Part shown: piece after piece, positions 54,549 through 62,724 of the stretch
Layout: every line of letters begins with the position of its first letter
Position numbering within the stretch: the stretch's first letter is position 1
Source: Urmitella timonensis
Lineage (GTDB): Bacteria; Actinomycetota; Actinomycetes; Actinomycetales; Actinomycetaceae
Direction: 5' to 3'
DNA length: 64,000 nucleotides
Assembly: GCA_900120415.1 (NCBI GenBank)
Contig: FQLW01000006.1
Span: forward strand, 124,001-188,000
Translations under genes and position numbers: made by a program
Notes under the pieces: generated by a model
Database searches by the model: none
Told to the model about the DNA's origin: nothing
Seen by the model: the letters and a program-made list of their open reading frames with translations, nothing else

Positions 54549-55028
54549 CTAACTCAAAGCCGCGATTGCTAGTTCTAAAACTGCTGCTACCGTTGCTAAA
54601 CGAATCTGTAAACGGCTTCCCGATAGCGAAAGCTCGGTGGTTGCTGCCCCGGCGGGAGTTATAACCGATATAAATACGGTTCCTGCCGAATGAGCATCTT
54701 GGCTGCCCGGACCGGCAACCCCGGTAGTTGCCAGCGCTACCTCAGCGCCAAATAGGCTGGCTACCCCTTGCGCCATCTGTTCAGCCACCACCGAATCTAC
54801 CGCGCCAGTTTCTTCTAGACGCGATGATGATACCCCCAGGATTTCCCGTTTGGTGCGAGTCTGGTAAGTCGTTACCCCGCCAGCTACTACCTGTGAGGCT
54901 CCGGCAATATCGCAAAGGGTGGCACAAACTAGCCCTGCAGTCAGGGATTCTGCACAGGCAATTGAGTAGTTATTATCTTTGAGTAGTTTCAGTAACCGAC
55001 GGGCAACTATATCTAGTTCTTCGTTCAT
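54549..55028 (-). CDS. pncC: CinA C-terminal-domain protein (nicotinamide-nucleotide amidohydrolase PncC)
   Basis: This 159-aa stand-alone CinA C-terminal domain hydrolyses NMN to nicotinate mononucleotide in NAD salvage. It shows IACAESLTAGLVCATLCDIAGAS (nucleophile Ser), VTTYQTRTKREILGV and TTGVAGPGSQDAHSAGTV. In many actinobacteria this gene lies between pgsA and clgR; here it follows recX, a local rearrangement. Confidence 0.94.
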   Translation of the reverse strand: MNEELDIVARRLLKLLKDNNYSIACAESLTAGLVCATLCDIAGASQVVAGGVTTYQTRTKREILGVSSSRLEETGAVDSVVAEQMAQGVASLFGAEVALATTGVAGPGSQDAHSAGTVFISVITPAGAATTELSLSGSRLQIRLATVAAVLELAIAALS

Positions 55029-55062
55029 ATCTTAATCATTGCACCTAACAAGCTGGAGGGGT

Positions 55063-55647
55063 TTAATCTTCGTCAAATTCCATAGCAGACAATACTTGGT
55101 GGGTAGCTTCACGACATTGAGCTGGCGAATAGCCTTTACGTGCCAAAAAGGAAGCAAGACGGCGCATCGCCTGTGGGTAGGTAACATTTCCCAGAGTGCG
55201 CGCCTTCTTTTCTGCCAGCTCTTTTACCCTTTCTTCTTGCTGCGTAGCATCAATTTGCGCCAATGCCTCCGGCTGTAACGCCGGCGGGATTCCTTTCCGG
55301 TTTAGCTCTTGCACTAGGGCGCGCCCTACTAATCCCCGTTCACTAAAGCGGGTTCGTACCAGCATGGCAGCATATTCCCGGTCGTTTAGTAACCCCACTT
55401 CAAGGAGGTGATTAACGATTTCCTCGCAAATGTGCGGTTGAAATCCCGCGACTGAGAGCTTTTTTTGAATCTGGGCACTAGAGCAAGCGTTGCGATCTAG
55501 CACTCGCAACGCTTGCTCTCGCGCTGCTTCTAGGGCTTGTTCGCGCGGAAGCTGCCCATTCTTTTGCCTACGGGAGGCTAAAGAGGAGGCTGTTTTCTTC
55601 CGGGCGGGTATCCCAAAATCAGTTTCCGGGTCTAAATATCTAACCAT
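55063..55647 (-). CDS. recX: Regulatory protein RecX
   Basis: RecX binds RecA filaments and limits recombination. The 194-aa protein has three-helix repeats: ALRVLDRNACSSAQIQKKL, EEIVNHLLEVGLLNDREYA and ARKGYSPAQCREATH. It lies 23 bp downstream of recA, in the usual recA-recX pair. Confidence 0.95.
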   Translation of the reverse strand: MVRYLDPETDFGIPARKKTASSLASRRQKNGQLPREQALEAAREQALRVLDRNACSSAQIQKKLSVAGFQPHICEEIVNHLLEVGLLNDREYAAMLVRTRFSERGLVGRALVQELNRKGIPPALQPEALAQIDATQQEERVKELAEKKARTLGNVTYPQAMRRLASFLARKGYSPAQCREATHQVLSAMEFDED

Positions 55648-55670
55648 AGGGACTTAGCTAAGAGCAGCCT

Positions 55671-56744
55671 TTAATCGGCAGCCTTCACCGTTTCCTCATT
55701 GGCACTATCGGCAGGCTCATCATTGATAATTCCCACTGCTTTTAGAATCTTCTGCTCTATTTCCCCAGCCAGTTCGGCATTATCCTTTAGGTATTGGCGC
55801 ACGTTTTCTTTACCTTGCCCCAGTTGATCGCCTTCGTAGGTGTACCAGGCCCCAGATTTGCGCACGATACCTAAATCGGTGGCCAGGTCGATAATCGAGG
55901 CTTCGCGAGAGATTCCCTCTCCGTACATCAGGTCGAACTCGGCAGTCTTGAAAGGCGGAGCCATCTTATTCTTTACCACTTTCGCGCGGGTACGCGAACC
56001 AATCGGCCCCGAAGAGTCCTTGAGGGTTTCAATCCGGCGCACATCAATGCGCACCGAGGCGTAGAACTTCAGGGCTTTGCCCCCGGTAGTGGTTTCCGGA
56101 GAGCCGAAGAAAACCCCGATTTTTTCGCGCAACTGGTTGATGAAAATGGCAGTAGTACCAGTAGCTGAAAGCGCACCCGTCATTTTACGTAGTGCCTGAC
56201 TCATTAGTCGCGCCTGCAAACCAACATGGGAATCCCCCATTTCCCCATCAATTTCCGCTTTGGGAACTAGCGCCGCTACCGAGTCGATTACTAAAATATC
56301 TATACCGCCCGAACGTACCAGCATATCGGCGATTTCTAGTGCCTGTTCCCCGGTGTCTGGTTGAGATACTAACAATTCATCAGTATTTACCCCCAGTTTT
56401 TTCGCATATTCAGGATCGAGGGCGTGCTCGGCATCAATAAAGGCGGCGTTACCGCCTGCCCTTTGGGCTGCTGCCACTGCGTGCAGGGCGACTGTGGTTT
56501 TACCGGAAGATTCTGGACCGTAAATCTCAATAATTCGCCCCCGGGGTAATCCTCCCACTCCTAGGGCAATATCTAAAGCTACTGAACCAGTAGAGATGAC
56601 CTCTACCTGACGATGGGTGTTCTCCCCTAGGCGCATCACTGAGCCTTTACCGAATTGTTTATCAATCGCTGCTAGAGCCATGTCTAGCGCCTGTTCCCGA
56701 TTGCCACCCGCATTTACCTGTCGTTTTACAGTTTTCTTTGCCAT
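55671..56744 (-). CDS. recA: Recombinase RecA
   Basis: RecA forms filaments on single-stranded DNA for strand exchange and triggers LexA self-cleavage. The 357-aa protein has Walker [18 protein letters not shown] and [15 protein letters not shown]. No intein is present. A LexA box lies ~185 bp upstream, so it is an SOS gene. The start is followed by [24 protein letters not shown] and AAAGGAC precede it. Confidence 0.98.
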   Translation of the reverse strand: MAKKTVKRQVNAGGNREQALDMALAAIDKQFGKGSVMRLGENTHRQVEVISTGSVALDIALGVGGLPRGRIIEIYGPESSGKTTVALHAVAAAQRAGGNAAFIDAEHALDPEYAKKLGVNTDELLVSQPDTGEQALEIADMLVRSGGIDILVIDSVAALVPKAEIDGEMGDSHVGLQARLMSQALRKMTGALSATGTTAIFINQLREKIGVFFGSPETTTGGKALKFYASVRIDVRRIETLKDSSGPIGSRTRAKVVKNKMAPPFKTAEFDLMYGEGISREASIIDLATDLGIVRKSGAWYTYEGDQLGQGKENVRQYLKDNAELAGEIEQKILKAVGIINDEPADSANEETVKAAD

Positions 56745-56927
56745 GGTAGTTAGTCCTTTCTGGTTCTCTCCGAACTGTTAATAGGCTGGTCTGGGTTTCC
56801 CCTGCCTTGGTGTTCCCCTCACCGAGGTTCCAAGCTGACGCTACGCACGACCAGATACGTTTAACAGCCTGGCGATAATCCGACGAGGATAAATCGCTGG
56901 CTGCGCGCCTGGGTACAACTTTATCTA

Positions 56928-56943
56928 GCGAACAGATGTTCGA
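56928..56943. promoter_or_regulatory. LexA (SOS) box upstream of recA
   Basis: GCGAACAGATGTTCGA matches the Gram-positive consensus CGAAC-N4-GTTCG exactly, at 184 bp from the recA start. On the minus strand it overlaps a potential -35 (TTGTCG) with a possible -10 in TAGATAAAG, which fits repression. Confidence 0.8.
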
Positions 56944-56993
56944 CAAATTCGGCACGCCGACAAGAGCAATCCGAAAAATCGGTCTGCGTCCTT

Positions 56994-57023
56994 AAAAAAT
57001 AAAAGCCCCGGCTATTTCCGGGA
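56994..57023 (-). terminator. Intrinsic terminator at the end of the DUF3046 gene
   Basis: On the minus strand TCCCGG and CCGGGG form a 6-bp stem (one wobble) across the DUF3046 stop codon, followed by CTTTTATTTTTT. It separates the clgR-DUF3046 transcript from recA. Confidence 0.7.
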
Positions 57024-57278
57024 TTTTTTCCTTAAAACCCCTTTTGCACAAAGCTCATCTAAAGTTCGCTGGTCAGCGCGGTGAATAAAACGCAATTCGG
57101 GGTCGCTATCAGTCTCTACAAGTAATGAATCCCAAATCTGTTGTAAATCTTTTCCCGACGCTAAGGCCTGCGCGGGAGTAGCCCCCAACTGGGGTAAGTA
57201 CAAATCAGTCAATAAAGATGCCCCGAAAGCCTGTCCAAAAACGGCTTTCAGGGCATAATCAAATTCGGAGCGCTTCAC
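57012..57278 (-). CDS. DUF3046 family protein
   Basis: This 88-aa actinobacterial protein of unknown function contains FDYALKAVFGQAFGASLLTDLYLPQLG and a C-terminal FIHRADQRTLDELCAKGVLRK, a small helical fold. In most actinobacteria it lies just upstream of recA, as here. It overlaps nothing but sits 4 bp after clgR, so the two are co-transcribed. Confidence 0.9.
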   Translation of the reverse strand: MKRSEFDYALKAVFGQAFGASLLTDLYLPQLGATPAQALASGKDLQQIWDSLLVETDSDPELRFIHRADQRTLDELCAKGVLRKKSRK

Positions 57279-57282
57279 CTGG

Positions 57283-57603
57283 CTAGACTACCGAATGTAC
57301 CGGAACTTCGGGCATCTGACGACGCACCGAAAGCCCCTCGGCTACCGCAACCCGTAAAGAGACTTCCCGCAGTACCATTGCCATCGGCACTTCTAATGCT
57401 TTGCAGATTGAAGCCAAAAGCTCTGAAGATGCCTCTTTTTGTCCCCGCTCAACCTCGGAAAGATATCCCAAAGACACCTGGGCGCTGGTGGAAACCTCTC
57501 GTAAAGTACGCCCTTGAGAACGCCGCACCATTCTTAAGACTTGACCAATCTCTTCACGCAGCAACGGTGTTTTCTTCTCCGTATCTTTTTCCGTCATATC
57601 CAT
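57283..57603 (-). CDS. clgR: XRE/ClgR-family transcriptional regulator
   Basis: This 106-aa protein has a helix-turn-helix block [20 protein letters not shown] then [29 protein letters not shown], nearly identical in pattern to ClgR/PopR. In streptomycetes, corynebacteria and mycobacteria ClgR activates clpP1P2, clpC and other stress genes and is itself degraded by Clp. The C-terminus (VPVHSVV) ends in two Val, a plausible degron. It lies between pgsA and DUF3046, the conserved position. Confidence 0.92.
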   Translation of the reverse strand: MDMTEKDTEKKTPLLREEIGQVLRMVRRSQGRTLREVSTSAQVSLGYLSEVERGQKEASSELLASICKALEVPMAMVLREVSLRVAVAEGLSVRRQMPEVPVHSVV

Positions 57604-57775
57604 AGCATATCCCCTTATCTGCGGATTGCCTCATCGGGCTTTGAGCTGGTCGTGGCAATCGCTAGTCACATATCCTCGTTTTGCTTTACATTAATTCCAA
57701 CACCGCTATTTACGTTCTCATTCCGTTATTCCCTAAAAGTGCGAGTGTTCACAGCTATGTGATTTAGCTGGCTGC

Positions 57776-59098
57776 TTATTTCTTTTTATGGTTGCGCCGC
57801 ATCTGGGAACGCGAAAGCGCAAATCGGCTCTTAGCCTCTTTAGCTGTCTCTTCACGGTCAGTTTCGGTAGAGCGATTCTTAGTTTCCGATTCATCGCTAC
57901 CGGTTTTACCGGGTTTATCGGCTAGTTTCTCAGATTCTGAGGACGACTCCTCGATTTCTATTGACCCGTGGTTCTTAGCAGCCTGAGCAGAGTTTTGCGA
58001 TAAATCCGGCACGTCGAAGCGGGAATGAGGAATAGAAGTAGCTTCGACCTTAGGGGAGTCAAGCCCAGTTACTTGTTCACTGTCCCCACGTTCTAAGCCA
58101 GCCTGGTCTGTGCCTGACGCCTTTTGTTTGGCTCGCCTTTGCCTACGGGAAGGGAAAGCGGCTTTATGCGAGGTGTTTTCTGCAGAATCCAGTTCACTAG
58201 AAGGAGATGAGTCTTTTTCTTTTTCCTCCCCCTTTTCTTTAGTATCTAACTTCGCCTCGTCCTCGCCCTTAGATACGGAATTCTTTACCAAATCCCGGGA
58301 GCTATCGCTAAGCGGTTTATCGCCCTTGGTCGGTAAATCTTTGGGGGAGTTGCAATCTCCGGAGGTAGAATCGCTAGCTTTTTCCTGCGGTTTTAGGGAT
58401 TCTTTATTCTTGTCCCCAGGCTGTTTATCGCTACTGTGAGCTGGTTTATCTTCCGGGTTGCTTTCAGTTTCTGGATGCTCAGCTTGTTTCTTCTGGTTAT
58501 CGTGAGCATCTAGGAAATACACCATTCCCGAAAGAACAGTAGCTACGAAGGCAGCAATCAAGGCAGCGATTGCTAAATACATAATGAAAATTCCCAATTG
58601 CGCATGGAGAGGATAACAAATCCCCGCCAGCATCCACAGGAACACCATTAAAATCTGCAGACTGGTCTTAATCTTGCCCCCCTTGGAGGCGGGAAGTACT
58701 TCCCCAGAACGCAGTAAATACATCCGCAACCCGGTGACTGCCAGCTCCCGCAAAATCACTACTGCGGTAAACCACCACCACAGGTTTTGAAACAGGGACA
58801 GTAAGACAAAAGCCGAAATCATCAGGGCTTTGTCAGCAATGGGGTCAAGGAGTTTTCCAAAGTTAGATACTACTTGCCAACGGCGCGCCAGTTTTCCATC
58901 CAGATGATCCGTGTAGGCAGCCACCATGAAAACTAGCAGCGAGAAGGCTAGTAGCACAGTAGAAGCGCGCAAATGATACAGAATCATCAGCACAATAAAA
59001 ACCGGAACCAGCACGATTCGCACGATTGTGAGGACGTTCGGGATTATCTGCTGCCAGCTGGTTGGGGAAGCCGTAGGCTTATCTTTACTTTCCATCAA
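57776..59098 (-). CDS. pgsA: CDP-diacylglycerol-glycerol-3-phosphate 3-phosphatidyltransferase with long charged tail
   Basis: PgsA makes phosphatidylglycerol phosphate at the membrane. Residues 1-205 are the enzyme, with several membrane helices and the CDP-alcohol phosphotransferase motif D-G-x2-A-R-x8-G-x3-D-x3-D in DGKLARRWQVVSNFGKLLD followed by PIADK. Residues ~206-440 are a low-complexity Ser/Glu/Lys-rich tail (for example KEKDSSPSSELDSAENTSHK, SSSESEKLADKPGKT) ending RSQMRRNHKKK. Family members are usually ~180-200 aa, so the tail more than doubles the protein. It follows ftsK by 47 bp. Confidence 0.94.
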   Translation of the reverse strand: MMESKDKPTASPTSWQQIIPNVLTIVRIVLVPVFIVLMILYHLRASTVLLAFSLLVFMVAAYTDHLDGKLARRWQVVSNFGKLLDPIADKALMISAFVLLSLFQNLWWWFTAVVILRELAVTGLRMYLLRSGEVLPASKGGKIKTSLQILMVFLWMLAGICYPLHAQLGIFIMYLAIAALIAAFVATVLSGMVYFLDAHDNQKKQAEHPETESNPEDKPAHSSDKQPGDKNKESLKPQEKASDSTSGDCNSPKDLPTKGDKPLSDSSRDLVKNSVSKGEDEAKLDTKEKGEEKEKDSSPSSELDSAENTSHKAAFPSRRQRRAKQKASGTDQAGLERGDSEQVTGLDSPKVEATSIPHSRFDVPDLSQNSAQAAKNHGSIEIEESSSESEKLADKPGKTGSDESETKNRSTETDREETAKEAKSRFALSRSQMRRNHKKK

Positions 59099-59145
59099 CT
59101 ACTACCCTAATAGATTTTTGTGCTCTTAAACCGCATTATAGGTGC

Positions 59146-61662
59146 TTAGCGCCCAGTAAGTTCCCAAGCGTCTTCCTCGCTTTCACCCTCAACTTCTTCC
59201 AAAAGTGAGACATCTTCGCTGGTTAGCGCATTTGGCGAGGGCGAATCGGCAACTTTCGCGGAGGGTTTCTCCCCTCGCAACATTGCTAATACTTCTGGTA
59301 ACTGTTCGGGAGAAACCAGCACTTCCCGGGCTTTAGACCCTCGAGATGGACCGACAATTTCCCTAGACTCCAGTAAATCCATTAGCCTGCCGGCACGCGC
59401 AAAACCTACCCGCAGTTTACGCTGCAACATAGAGGTAGAGCCCAGTTGAGTATTTACCACCAATTGCGCCGCTTCTAACAGGTCATCAAGATCATCCCCA
59501 ATATCTTCCGCAACCTTGGGTTTATCTTCCTCCTTGACAATCACATCTTCGCGATATTTCGGGCTCATCTGCTCTTTGACCGCATCAACTACTTTTTGAA
59601 TCTCGTCCTCGCCCACCCAGGCTCCTTGAATACGCAAGGGCTTAGAGGTACCGGCGGGAAGATACAAAGAGTCACCTTGCCCAATAAGAGCCTCCGCACC
59701 TCCCTGATCCAAAATAGTGCGGGAATCAGTAATCGAAGAGGTCGCAAAAGCCAGTCGGGAGGGAATATTGGCTTTAATAATACCGGTTACAACATCTACT
59801 GAAGGGCGCTGGGTAGCAACCACTAGGTGAATACCAGCGGCACGCCCTAACTGGGTAATCCGCTGAATAGAGGCCTCTACGTCCCGGGGAGCAATCATCA
59901 TCAAATCGGCTAACTCATCTACCACAATCAATAAATAGGGGTAGGTTGCGATTTCACGCTCAGACCCGGGCGGGGCGATGACGGTTCCTTCCCGAACCGC
60001 CTGATTGAAAGAAACAATATGTTTATGCCCGAAATTGGCCATATCGTTGTAGCGGTGATCCATTTCTTTGACCGCCCATTCCAAGGCTTCCGCCGCTTTC
60101 TTGGGATCGGTAATAATCGGGGTAATTAGATGCGGAATCCCCTCGTAAATAGTTAATTCCACCCGTTTAGGATCAACCAGGATTAAACGCACCTGTTCCG
60201 GAGTTGAACGCATCAATAAAGAGGTAATCATCGAGTTCACGAAAGATGATTTACCAGAACCGGTAGCTCCCGCTACCAAAAGGTGAGGGGTCTTAGCCAG
60301 GTTAGTAACTACATATCCGCCCTCGACATCTTTGCCCACCCCAACCAGCATCGGATGGCTCGACTGATGAGCGGCGGCAGAACGCAGCACATCACCCAGT
60401 ACCACAATTTCACGGTCGGTATTAGGAATCTCAATCCCGATAGCGCTCTTACCGGGAATCGGGGATAGAATGCGCACATCAGCACTGGCTACCGCGTAAG
60501 CGATATTATTTTTAAGGTTGGTAATTTTTTCTACCTTTACCCCTGGTCCCAGTTCAAGTTCATAACGGGTTACGGTCGGCCCGCGGGAAAAACCGGTTAC
60601 TGAAACGTCCACCCCGAACTCGGTAAACACTGCCTCTAGGGCGGATACTACCCGGTCATTAGCCTCCGACCGAACTTTATGTGGTTTTCCTTTTACCAGC
60701 AGTTCTTCACTGGGTAAGTCATAGGTTTGTCCATCTGCGAGTTCTATCCCCGCCTGACCGGCTCCCGGCAGTTGCAGCTGGGAGTCATCTTCCGCGGCTT
60801 GTTCAGCCGCAGCTGAATCGGTAGCCTGCGTGCTAGGGGTTGCCAGCACTTCGGTCTTTGCAGTTTCTTCCGGTAGCTTTAACCGGGTTGTACGCGCTGA
60901 TTTTTCGGTTTTCGCAGCTTGCTCCGGAGATTGAAGAATCGTGGGGGCAGATTCGGAGTTATCCTCATCGTCTGATGCTTGCGCTGCTAGACGTTCCCAA
61001 CGTTTAAGCCGCCTGGTCGTCTTAGAATCCGGCTCGTCCTGCCCGTCGGTCTGGTCGGTATCGTCTGTTTGATTCTCGTTGATACTGCCCGCTTGGTCTT
61101 TCTTTTCATTAACAGTGTCCTGGAAACGGTGAAACAGCTTACTGATTGCTCCAAAAGCCTGAGACAAAGAAGTATTAGTGGCGATTAGCAGGGAATATAA
61201 TCCCAGTAAAACCAGCAGAATTACCGCCCCTACCGCAGTAACAATAATTTTGAGCGGATGCCCAAATAACCACCCCAAAATACCGCCCGAGCTCTCAATT
61301 GCCGCAAAATTGCTGATATTGGGGCTAGAGCAAGCCACATGGGTGATGCCGTTTAGGGCGGCTGCCATTCCAATGGTGCCCACCAGAATGTGCAGCTGAG
61401 AACCCTCCGGGTCGCGGTGACGGAACAGGCTAATGGCTGCCCACACTAAAAGCAGCGGGGCAAAAATACTGTAGATACCTAGCAAACCGGCAGCTAGATG
61501 ATGGAGCATCCGGGTAGCGAGGGCGTCCATGGAGAACCATTCGGTTAAAGCCGACATTGCAGCCAGGGCAATTAGTAAAAAAGCTATCCCGTCTCGCAAG
61601 CGGGAATTACCGGTTTCCGGGCTATCTGAATTCTGATTCTTATTAGTTTTTCTCGCTACCAT
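59146..61662 (-). CDS. ftsK: DNA translocase FtsK
   Basis: FtsK pumps chromosomal DNA at the division septum. The 838-aa protein has four membrane helices in the first ~170 residues, an acidic/Gln-rich linker (to ~320), a motor with Walker A AGATGSGKSS and Walker B LLIVVDELADLMM, and a C-terminal gamma winged-helix (LLQRKLRVGFARAGRLMDLL) that reads KOPS-type polarity signals. The very end is acidic (EEVEGESEEDAWEL). Confidence 0.97.
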   Translation of the reverse strand: MVARKTNKNQNSDSPETGNSRLRDGIAFLLIALAAMSALTEWFSMDALATRMLHHLAAGLLGIYSIFAPLLLVWAAISLFRHRDPEGSQLHILVGTIGMAAALNGITHVACSSPNISNFAAIESSGGILGWLFGHPLKIIVTAVGAVILLVLLGLYSLLIATNTSLSQAFGAISKLFHRFQDTVNEKKDQAGSINENQTDDTDQTDGQDEPDSKTTRRLKRWERLAAQASDDEDNSESAPTILQSPEQAAKTEKSARTTRLKLPEETAKTEVLATPSTQATDSAAAEQAAEDDSQLQLPGAGQAGIELADGQTYDLPSEELLVKGKPHKVRSEANDRVVSALEAVFTEFGVDVSVTGFSRGPTVTRYELELGPGVKVEKITNLKNNIAYAVASADVRILSPIPGKSAIGIEIPNTDREIVVLGDVLRSAAAHQSSHPMLVGVGKDVEGGYVVTNLAKTPHLLVAGATGSGKSSFVNSMITSLLMRSTPEQVRLILVDPKRVELTIYEGIPHLITPIITDPKKAAEALEWAVKEMDHRYNDMANFGHKHIVSFNQAVREGTVIAPPGSEREIATYPYLLIVVDELADLMMIAPRDVEASIQRITQLGRAAGIHLVVATQRPSVDVVTGIIKANIPSRLAFATSSITDSRTILDQGGAEALIGQGDSLYLPAGTSKPLRIQGAWVGEDEIQKVVDAVKEQMSPKYREDVIVKEEDKPKVAEDIGDDLDDLLEAAQLVVNTQLGSTSMLQRKLRVGFARAGRLMDLLESREIVGPSRGSKAREVLVSPEQLPEVLAMLRGEKPSAKVADSPSPNALTSEDVSLLEEVEGESEEDAWELTGR

Positions 61663-61769
61663 AACAATGGCAATTTACCTTTCAAGGATTACTTCCCGAC
61701 GACTGCCACGCCGCAAATAAACAAATTAGCTGTTCAAAGGGATTTCTACGCCACAATCAGCCTTTAAGA

Positions 61770-62702
61770 CTAGAAAACGATTTTATCGAGATATCGACTA
61801 ATTTCGACTTCATCAGGGCAGGCATCATTTCCCTCCTTCGTAGCTGCTAAAGCCCCGGCGATATTCGCCCTGGCCAGAGCTTCCCGGCGCTTACGCCCTT
61901 TAACCAGTTCCGCCAGCAAAACCCCGGTATGAGCCGCCCCTACCCCCAAAGTATCGACAGCTTTCACATTCAGAGAGGGAATCATGGTTTCACGGTGAGC
62001 ATCAATAAGTTTCGCACCGTGAGAGCCCACCCGCTCTACCGCCCAGGCAGATTCTGGAAGCTTTTCCGCCACATATCCGCAGCTAAGATGCCCAACAGAG
62101 CCGGGTAAGAATCGAGACTCGTGCTCGTTACAGGTCAGGACATCAACGTAAGGTAGCACCTGGGAAACATAGTGCGGGTCAATTTGCGATATTCGAGGAG
62201 TAGCAGCCATCACTACCGTTACCTCAGCGGCTATGGTGGGTAACCATTGCCCCAGAGCGGAACGATACGAGGAATGTATGAGGTCGCCGGCGGAAATATA
62301 CACTAAGTCGCCCGGTTGCAAGGCAACTTTAGTTAGTTCCAGGGCAGAAATATCGACCTCCACCCCGGTAGTGAGCACCGAGGCATAGTAGCCTCCAGTC
62401 TCAATCATCTGGATTTTCATGCCAATATCGCCAACTACTTCGACCGCTTTGGTCTGGATATTGGCATTGCGCAGCACTTGGCGTGCCTGGGTAGAGTTAG
62501 GACCAGTTCCCAGGCAAGACAGGTTGATTACCGGTACTGCCTGGCGAGCGGCAGCTATCATTACCTCTGCTGCCTCCCCCACTCCCGGACGTTGCGCCTG
62601 CCCTAGAACGGTGGTTCCCCGCTCGGGCAGTTGCGGCATTTTTAGAGGTAAAGTCAGCACTACTGCTGCTACTGACACCAGCTTGTTCTTCTGATTATCC
62701 AT
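61770..62702 (-). CDS. PfkB-fold sugar kinase homologue with degenerate active site
   Basis: This 310-aa protein has the ribokinase/PfkB fold, but both family signatures are broken. At the N-terminus the usual GG-x-x-x-N reads RPGVGEAAEV. At the C-terminus the anion hole and catalytic base D-T-x-G-x-G-D-x-F reads DTLGVGAAH: the Asp is Ala (codon GCG at 61937-61935) and the Phe is His. The reading frame is intact over full length. It is probably a non-catalytic or re-purposed protein. The ATG at 62702 is favoured over an upstream TTG at 62711. It lies between ftsK and the LysRS gene. Confidence 0.85.
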   Translation of the reverse strand: MDNQKNKLVSVAAVVLTLPLKMPQLPERGTTVLGQAQRPGVGEAAEVMIAAARQAVPVINLSCLGTGPNSTQARQVLRNANIQTKAVEVVGDIGMKIQMIETGGYYASVLTTGVEVDISALELTKVALQPGDLVYISAGDLIHSSYRSALGQWLPTIAAEVTVVMAATPRISQIDPHYVSQVLPYVDVLTCNEHESRFLPGSVGHLSCGYVAEKLPESAWAVERVGSHGAKLIDAHRETMIPSLNVKAVDTLGVGAAHTGVLLAELVKGRKRREALARANIAGALAATKEGNDACPDEVEISRYLDKIVF

Positions 62703-62724
62703 TGATTCCAACCTATTTCGGATT

